64,000 bases of DNA, taken from positions 186,001-250,000 of the forward strand of contig JAYEVK010000275.1 in assembly GCA_036346275.1 (NCBI GenBank), written 5' to 3'. Shown one piece after another: positions 56,547 through 64,000 of the stretch; position 1 is the first letter of the stretch; each line of letters starts with the position of its first letter. The notes under the pieces were generated by a model. It did no database searches. It saw only the letters and a program-made list of their open reading frames with translations, and was not told where the DNA came from. The stretch is from Otatea glauca (Eukaryota > Streptophyta > Magnoliopsida > Poales > Poaceae). The position numbers and the translations under genes were made by a program.

Positions 56547-57359
56547 CAAAATAAAATAAAATAAAATAAAGAAAGAGAAGAAAAGCTTGTCAGTTCTCTG
56601 ACAAAAACACCACACCCCGGACACGCCCTCCGTCCCACCCAAATCTCAGCTCAAAACACCGAAAGGGAAGGAGGATCCATCACCTGTGCCGCCCAATGGA
56701 GGAAGGGAGCTCCGCATCTCGCAGGCAATTTCCCTCTCCGTCGCTCTCTTTTACCATTTTCCCTGAATTGTTCGGCCATCTTCTTTGGGGGTGAGGCGAT
56801 CTGTGCTGGTTTCGGTGTACTCTGCCGAACAAGTGCGATTTTGGGGCGCATTCGTGGGTGGATTAGGAGCGCTGTGGGTGTGAAGCTGCGTTCATGGAGT
56901 AGTTTTTGATGGTGTTCCGTGGAAGAGGATTTGGTTACCATGAATAGCCACTGCCCGGTGCATCCAGACACGAGGATTGAGGAGGCATGTTTTTAGCAGC
57001 ATTCAGGCACGGTAGGATACTTGTACCGTATAGTATAAACTGTGCTGGTGAAAACACAAAGAAGCTCTGTATTTCTTCCCCACCTCTGATGTTTAGTAAC
57101 AACGATAAACAAAGGGATGACTGAAGCTTGCTGATGAATATTTAATTTTTATGAATTATTATTCAAATCCAACCTACATCCCATAGGTTTGTCTTAATTA
57201 TCTGATGCGATGCAATGTTCCCATTTCTTCAGCTATAACTATAATAAATTGCCTCACTTTCTACATTTAAATCTTGGATTCCCGGATCTTATGCAAATGT
57301 AGTCTGTCTCTTGGAGACTGTACTTCAGCAAGTGTTGAGTTGAGCCTGTGAAAATAGAG
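56547..57359 (+). promoter_or_regulatory. inferred 5' leader region of the nucleotide-sugar transporter
   Basis: An (AAAAT)n microsatellite (56547-56570) precedes a C-rich leader-like tract (56600-56720). An acceptor, TACTTCAG at 57327, stands just before the coding ATG at 57360, so a leader intron is likely. Upstream ATGs at 56696 and 56940 open only short frames. Confidence 0.4.
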
Positions 57360-60223
57360 ATGAGTTCTCTAAGCAAATCTGACAAGAAGGCTGTCTTAGA
57401 CTTTTCATCATGGAGCTTCAATATTACTACATCCGTCGGAATCATCATGGTCAACAAAGCTTTAATGGCCACGCATGTATTCAGTTTCGGTATGTTTGTG
57501 CTTTGATAATAAATTCCCGTAACCATATGTCTAGTTATCACCTTTGATATCTCGTTCTTCAATTTGTGGGCAGCGAGTATTATCTTATGCTGTATTTTGT
57601 AATGTGTTTTTTTTTTGTTTCTGTCAGACTTTGAATTGAATGTTGCAGGCTTATTTCCGATTCTGAAATACACATCAATATTGGCCCAGTGATTTTAGTG
57701 AACAAAGGGATAGACGCGGATCTTATTTTATTATGAAATTCAGATACATATTCCTCAGGGCTTGCAATTGGAGAACTGACAGCTATATTTTAAACTTCTA
57801 GTAGCTTTAACGATGCCAGTGCAAATTTCATTCATTTGAATTTTAGATGCTTTATTGTTGATAAATCTTTAATTACAAATATGTATCTGTCCAACTCAAA
57901 CGAAAATGTTCACCGGGTTTGCTTTCATAGTGATCTGAAAGACTAAGTAGTTATGGACTCAGAAGAATTTGGCTCTTAGACTATGATAGGTGTTTGCTAA
58001 ACCTAAAATCCACCCCCCTTTACCTGCTATACTAAAACTTGCTTGACATAAGTTGGTAATGTATCTGCTGAGAATAAGAAAGGACCTTAATGGAAGCACT
58101 ATAGGCAATGCTAATCTAATATGATTTCTTATTATATATTGGGCAATTATAAGTTCTACCAGATTTCTGCACTGTCCCTCAACAAACTGCACATGTATGG
58201 GAGCATGGCTATATCTCCTGCCATGTCACTGATTATGATTTGCTTCTTGCAGCCACAACGTTAACTGGCCTTCATTTTGTGACAACCACCATGATGACGA
58301 TTGTCTTTCGGTGGTTAGGCCTGAGCCAGCCCTCCCACTTACCAATAGCAGATCTGATTAAATTTGTGATCTTTTCAAACTTGTCAATTGTTGGGATGAA
58401 CGTAAGCTTGATGTGGAACTCTGTGGGGTTTTATCAGGTTAGTGAAGGTTCCATTAGCTAAATTCGGTTACTTTAAATCATTAACAATTTAACACTTAAA
58501 TAATCGTTTTTTCTTGTTCAGATAGCAAAGCTGTGCATGATACCTGCATCATGTCTTCTGGAGGTTGTCTTTGATCATGTACATTATTCACGTGACACAA
58601 AGCTAAGCATAATGGTTGTACTGGTAGGCGTTGCAGTCTGCACGGTTACTGATGTCAGCGTGAACGCAAAAGGTCTGGTCGCTGCTTTTATAGCCATCTG
58701 GAGCACAGCTTTGCAACAATATGTAAGTTAAACCTCCTATACCGTATGGTGATTTCTTATCTGCTAGCCACTAATATTCCCAGCTGCAGCTGTCCTTTGG
58801 TAACCACAAACTTTTTAAAAAGACAAGTTATTACATCGTGGCACAATAGTTACTGTGGTTCTCTGTAATTCTGCATAATTATGAATACTTGGAAGTGCTT
58901 TAGCAACTCTCTTTTTTTCCTTCGTTGAGCATGGGAAGAAAGCATCATGCCAATGTTTGACATTGATAGAATGAGATGATAACATTGTTTAGGCCCTGCC
59001 CTCATGACGTCATGCTTACAGAAACATTATCACTCCATTTTCCAAATATGCATTCTTTTGTGTAATCTCACAACTGCATGGCATTCTCTATTTCTTGTAT
59101 TATTTGATTTCCCTTGCCGCCCTGTTTTGTTTTCAGTAACTGTTCTATCAGCAGTACCTGTGGACTGTGGTCCTACCGTAGACCCAACTATAAAGTGTGC
59201 ACAATTTTAATTCTTCTGTAATTTCCGTTCTTTCTGCAGTATGTTCATTTTCTCCAACAGAAGTACCATCTGAACTCATTCAACCTCCTAGGCCACACTG
59301 CTCCAGCCCAAGCAGGATCCCTCCTTCTAGTGGGACCCTTCGTTGATTTCTTGTTGACTGGCAAAAGGGTGGATCACTTCAATTTCACATCGCTTGCTCT
59401 GGTAAGGGGGGCAATCTCATGACAATGTTTCATCTCTCTGATCCTATGGTGATCTATGCTGTAGCTTTTCTATAAGGAAATCACCTAGCTGTTTTCGGAG
59501 AGAAAAAATGGTCATTGACCAAATGACCAGCATTTAGCAGCGTTGCATTTTGCAATACTGCACATGCATGATGCTTCATCATTTTAGGGGAAAAAGTATG
59601 TTGTGGATGTACTATAGGATGTTTTTTTCATGCTGCTTCATCATATGGGATATTTGGATGACATACAGTGGCATTGCATTTCCTCTTGTGACTAAAATGC
59701 CTTTATTTTACTGATTAGCCTGTTAGCAATAAGTTGAAACAACTTCATCTGCCCTTTATGTGTCATCCCTTGATTGTCAATGGTCTATATGCATGTTATG
59801 CTTGATTAGAATTTGTGATTCGAGTGTTTGCCAGATTAGTTCATTTGTGTTCAACCTTGTTTCCCTTTTGCCCATCTTACCATATAACTTCTCATTCTGC
59901 AGTTTTTCCTCACACTCTCATGCTTCATTGCCATCGGCGTTAATCTGAGCCAATTCATCTGCATTGGCCGGTTCTCAGCTGTATCCTTCCAAGTCCTGGG
60001 CCACATGAAGACCGTGCTTGTCCTGTTCCTTGGGTTTCTCTTCTTTGGCAAGGAAGGTCTGAATTGTCAGGTAGTCCTTGGGATGATCCTCGCTGTTCTT
60101 GGAATGATATGGTATGGAAACGCATCAGCAAAACCAGGTGGCAAAGAGCGGCGGAGCATTCTTCCAGTGAGGTCCGACAGGCACAACGGAGATTCAGAAG
60201 AAAAGGATGATGGTGAGAAATAG
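57360..60223 (+). CDS. nucleotide-sugar transporter, UDP-xylose transporter (UXT)-like
   Basis: Five exons, 57360-57489, 58253-58437, 58522-58722, 59240-59401 and 59903-60223, all GT-AG and in frame: 999 nt, 332 aa, TAG stop. The TPT/DMT-fold protein has about ten hydrophobic segments, the N-terminal WSFNITTSVGIIMVNKALM block, LTGLHFVTTTMMT, LLGHTAPAQAGSLL, and the C-terminal GRFSAVSFQVLGHMKTVLVL and VVLGMILAVLGMIWYGNA signatures of plant KT/KVAG nucleotide-sugar exchangers. A Lys/Glu-rich cytosolic tail ends the protein. The wording is nearest to Arabidopsis UXT1-3, Golgi/ER carriers that import UDP-xylose in exchange for UMP for xylan and glycan synthesis. Substrate is inferred by family resemblance. 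The start is chosen because it gives the normal family N-terminus. Confidence 0.92.
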
Positions 60224-60776
60224 TTTTGTGATCTGCATCTGAGACGAGCATTTTTCCTGGGAGGTCTCTGGTGATGCAAGTATCACAAACGAAGAATTTC
60301 TGGCATTATGTTTACTGCAGAAGCTGAACCTTTTCCCATCCAGTAGAAATTCAGCATTGTTATAGTTACAGGTCACGTACAGTATTATCTCTCATTTTTT
60401 GTTCTCTGAAACATTTGTGATGAGGCGAATGGCCGATCTTGTACAAGGTTGCAGACAGGTTTACCAAATATAGTGTAATTGTTTGCAAAAAAAAAGCTTT
60501 CTACATTTCCTTGTGAACTGTGCTGATTACTGTATGAACTGTTGAAGCTGAATAGCATCAACAAAGATTGAAGCAATGGTGTTGCTATCCACTATTGAGT
60601 AGTGTCATTGCATGAACTGCAGAAGTTTGTGCCGGCTGCTGTATCCTCCAGGTTGCAGCCATATAGGGTTGGAATTAATGGACTCCATAGCTGTTTTTAG
60701 AGTGGTTATGGTAGAGTGGTCGCCTTGAGACGGGCTTGGAATTTGCCTCAATGTCAGGCCTGGTACTTGTGGCTTT

Positions 60777-61905
60777 TCAGCTGATGAACGTGAGCTCTGC
60801 CTCAGTAGAACCGCCGCTGCCGATGCGGACGTCCTCGTCGGCGATGAACCTACCCCAGAACCAGTGATCCTTCCAGACCAGCATCATCTCCTCGATCGGC
60901 ACGTTCTTCGTCTCGGGGAGGAAGAGCATGACAACTGCAGTCATGACGAGTACCCATCCGGCAAAGAAGAAGAAAAGCGCATACTTGATGCGGCAGAGCA
61001 TGGGGATGAATGCTTCACTCACTGTGAAGATGCAGAGCATGTTGACGGACACGGCGACGCTCTGCCCGGCCGGCCGCACCTCCAGGGGGAAGATCTCGCT
61101 GGGAACCAGCCAGCCGAGAGGACCCCACGAGTACGCGTACGCCGACACGGAGAGGCAGACGAAGAGAAGCACGAAGCCTGCATATGTCTGAAAGAATCCA
61201 GTGCTTCACCACTCCTGTACTTGATGGCTAGCATAGCCCCCACCATGACCTGCCCAAATTACGAATAAGAATAGATAGAAGGGTTGTTATACGAAGGATC
61301 AAATTGGAACTAGTCGGTCTGGGGAAGGGAATACTATACTGAAATCGTAATTACGAGAAAGTCGAGTTCGCGGTTCGTCACTTTTTCTTTATATCTATTG
61401 TGAACACAAACTCTATATTTTAAACCGGTTTCTCTTCGTAATTCGCGGAAGTTTAACTCCCCCTCACGTGTAGGCTCCCTCAGGCCTAGAACGTGGAATA
61501 GAAATTGACTGCAATTATTATTTTTAATTACGCCAACCGGGTCTTGAACTTGAGACCTCTTGACTCTGATACCATATTGAGTTGCATACACCAGCCAGTT
61601 CACCCAAAAGCTTAAGCTGATGAGGAAAGATGGGCAATTCACTTATACTTCAACAACCATGATCAGCGGCCCCCGGTACTTGCGCTTTACGATGTCCCGC
61701 CATGGGTTCTTGGTCAGTTTGCACCGCTCGCCGGCGAAGGCGAGGTCGCTGTACTCGCCGCTCACGTCCTCCACGCTGCGGATTCGCCGGAGCAGGGACT
61801 GTACCTCTCCATGGTTCTCACGGTTGGCAAGGGAGTTGGGGGTGTCGGGGAGGAAGAGAGAGCCCAAGGTGACGATGCTGCTCGGGATACTCACTTTGCA
61901 TTAAG
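60777..61905 (-). pseudogene. monosaccharide/H+ symporter (STP/MST-type) pseudogene
   Basis: Two blocks. The upstream block (about 61656-61905) encodes GSLFLPDTPNSL...LRRIRSVEDV...NPWRDIVKRKYRGPLIMVV, the central loop and start of the second half of a plant sugar transport protein. It stops abruptly in LIMVV at a TRIM-like remnant. The last exon (60777-61249, acceptor GGGCAG) encodes VMVGAMLAIKY...YAGFVLLFVC...YSWGPLGWLVPSEIFPLEVRPAGQS...FLPETKNVPIEEM and a stop. A one-base frame change near 61190 separates KY from TYAGF. The exon between them (TM7 to TM10) is missing, and the N-terminal half is absent, replaced by CACTA sequence beyond about 61905. It cannot make a working transporter. Confidence 0.85.
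61456..61655 (-). mobile_element. TRIM-like miniature LTR element remnant
   Basis: On the minus strand: an 81-bp terminal repeat (61655 to 61575, TGTTGAAGTATAAG...CTCAATA), directly followed by the primer-binding site TGGTATCAGAG (61574-61564), about 100 bp of internal sequence with no ORF, and a polypurine tract GAGGGGGAG (61465-61457). The 3' terminal repeat that should follow is not recognisable. This order is that of TRIM/SMART miniature retrotransposons. It lies inside a transporter exon. Confidence 0.7.
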
Positions 61906-62030
61906 ATTCTGAAGTGCATAACATCAATACAATGCTATACATCTAACTCCTTCCAGTATGGTAATTCTCAAAATATCAACATCTTCTTCCACATGGTTCT
62001 AAGACGAACAAATTTACGGCTCTTTCCATA

Positions 62031-63575
62031 CTAAACGTTGATATCCTCCACACGTGAATATATTTGTCTTTCACTCATAGGCTGTGAGGGCGAACGAATT
62101 TTCTTCTTCCCATCAAATTTGTCATCCATCTTACGGTATCGATGACTTCGAGGTAGAAATCTACGGTGACCCATGTATACAGTTTTTTTAAAATTCGGCA
62201 GCCACAAGCTGTCTGTCTCCTCTTCACAAATAAGACACGTTTTGACTCCCTTCGTACTGTACCCCGCCAAATTACTGAGAGCCGAAAAATTATTTATGGT
62301 GCAAAATATCATAGTCCTTAGGTTGAAGTGTTTTCTTATGTACGCATCCCACACCGCGACCCCTTCATTCCACGATTTTACCAAATCTTGTATCAGTGAA
62401 GCAAGGTATACATCAATATCATTTCCTAACTGTTTGGGTTATGAGATTAGCAACAACATCATGATATATTTTCACTTCATGTACAACCAATAAGGGAGAT
62501 TGTATATACACAACAGAATTGGTCAGGTGTTGTAATGACTGCTTATGTTACTAAACGAATTCATTCCATCGGTACTCAATCCAAATCTTATGTTCCTCAT
62601 TTCGGCATCGAACTCTTTATGTTTTCAATCGATGTTTCTCCATTGAGCCGAATCAGCGGGGTGTCTCAACTTGCCATCTTCCTTTCGAGACTCATAATGC
62701 CAACGCAATAATTTTGCCTCTCTGAAATTTGCAAACAACCGCTCCAAACGGAGAATGATAAGTAAGTACCACAATACCTTGGCCGGTGCACCTTTAGTGA
62801 CCTCTTCACCGTCGTCGCCTCGGCTCTTACGCTTCTTGTTATTACGCTTCTCCTTTTGTTTGTACCAGGGCACACTGCATACTGGATAAATGTGCAGTTC
62901 CTTATACGCATTACGGTACAACATGCAATCATTCAGACATGCATGTATCCTTTCTATTTCTATTCCCATGTGACATAGTAACTTCTTCCCTTCATAAATG
63001 CTTGTTCGCAACTCTTTTCATTCCGGAAGCAGATCCGATAGTAGAACTAAAAGTGCATTGAAACTTGTATCTGTCCAACGGTGTTTTGCTTTCAGTTCGA
63101 ACAATGCAACGACTGAACCCAACTTGGTGTATTCTGCTTTGAAACCCGAGAACAACGGTTTGACATCGTCTTTCATCAAGATTTTAAACTTTACAAACTC
63201 TCTTTCCGTTTGATATTGCTCCACATCCCACAATATTTGCTCTAAATTGCCCTCCTCAAACATATCACGCTGCAACTTGTCATCGGGTTCCGCCATGTCT
63301 TCGTTGCATACCAGAAGGGTACTACCTGTCTCCCCGTGATGGATTCAATACGTATAATTCCTAACGAAGCCACGTCGAATCAGGTGGTCCTCAATTTGAG
63401 ATGAGTTGTTAAATTTTCTGAGATTGGTGCAATCAATGCAAGGACAATATATGAAGTTTACACCCCTCTTCACTATGTCTTCTTTTGCAATTTTTTTGAA
63501 CTCCTTAACACCCATCTGAAATTCAGCACTCACACGGCTTTTCTGATACATCCATTCCTCATGGTCCATCTGCAA
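62031..63575 (-). pseudogene. CACTA (En/Spm) TNP2-like transposase fragment
   Basis: On the minus strand the N-terminal transposase-associated zinc region (63575-63345: EEWMYQKSR...NFIYCPCIDC...HLIRRGFVRNY) is followed by a spacer frame (63296-63018), then tnp2 core words: CxxDCMLYR, CSVPWYK, KGAPAKVLWYL, RHPADSAQWRNID (63011-62625). After frame changes come NDIDVYLA-type residues (about 62430) and SWNEGVAVWDAY...INNFSALSNLAGYSTKGVKTC...MGHRRFLPRSHRYRK (62384-62031). Stops and shifts between blocks make it inactive. The terminal CACTA inverted repeats are not in the window or not recognised. Confidence 0.82.
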
Positions 63576-64000
63576 TTAAACTTCGCACAATAAATTAAGG
63601 AAAAACTGAAGCGACATCTAGCTAGCTATTTCAAATATTGAGACATCATTTCAATTAATATTACCTTTGCAAAATAGAGGATGGGTTCCAAGTTATATAA
63701 ACGTACTCCCGAAAGATACCTAGCTTCTTCCCTAGTTAAGAGCTTTCAATTCCCTAGTTAGGAGACATACATTTCAAACATCAACAATGATATCGAATAA
63801 CTTAATTATATAGTATAGTAGCTTGCAAATCTTTTGACTTCAATGAAACAAAACAAGGGTACCAATGATGACTCCTAATATCTAAATAAGTTAGGTCCTA
63901 ATCCTATTCGAGGATATGTGGTTTGGGCAAGATCCTAAGACGTTGTACAACTTCAGAGAAAATTTCTGTAGCATCTCCCCGCTGTTTTTCAGATACACGT
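63576..64000. other. no gene seen
   Basis: AT-rich sequence upstream of the transposase fragment; presumably the 5' part of the CACTA element, but no end motif was found. Confidence 0.35.

Overview
This is a plant nuclear window, almost certainly from a grass (Poaceae). The genes have many GT-AG introns, the PPR gene is GC-rich at its 5' end, and the gene order is buried in grass-type LTR retrotransposons, foldback MITEs and CACTA remnants. The genus cannot be fixed from sequence alone. No new biological system was recognised. The interest lies in an intact gene stretched by nested transposons, a tandem block carrying pieces of a paralogue of that gene, and several elements whose boundaries can be read from target-site duplications (TSDs).

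Layout. 1-6.2 kb: AT-rich intergenic DNA with a (TATG)n microsatellite, degenerate repeats and a hAT-like element. 6.2-6.5 kb: two-exon fragment of an ALADIN-like nucleoporin gene (+) with a nonsense codon. 7.3-25.6 kb (-): a 17-exon alpha-L-arabinofuranosidase gene (GH51). I traced every splice junction by eye: the 1977-nt CDS stays open (658 aa) although its introns hold a 6.35-kb copia element (itself carrying a solo LTR and a foldback element), a 555-bp and a 382-bp Mutator-like MITE, a 2.1-kb element set in (TA)n, a LINE tail and a TRIM terminal repeat. 26-36.8 kb: gene-poor, with two large solo LTRs (29970-33230 and 33722-35561), both with 5-bp TSDs. 36.8-42.05 kb: a tandem duplication whose two units each carry pseudo-exons 1 and 2 of an arabinofuranosidase paralogue. 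43.9 kb: terminal exon of a Tim8-like gene. 44.4-47.2 kb: nested DNA elements, including a 1477-bp element with a 9-bp TSD. 48.3-50.3 kb (+): SUVH-type SRA-SET gene, coding region intronless. 51.8-53.6 kb (-): PLS-class PPR-DYW gene, intronless. 57.4-60.2 kb (+): five-exon UDP-xylose-transporter-like gene (332 aa). 60.8-61.9 kb (-): sugar-transporter pseudogene broken by a TRIM remnant and bordered by a CACTA transposase fragment (62.0-63.6 kb).

The four probably functional genes are unrelated housekeeping or regulatory genes: cell-wall arabinoxylan turnover, chromatin reading or modification, organellar RNA editing, and Golgi nucleotide-sugar transport. No operon-like or clustered pathway organisation is seen. 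The arabinofuranosidase and the UDP-xylose transporter both bear on xylan metabolism, but nothing in the sequence shows that this is more than coincidence.
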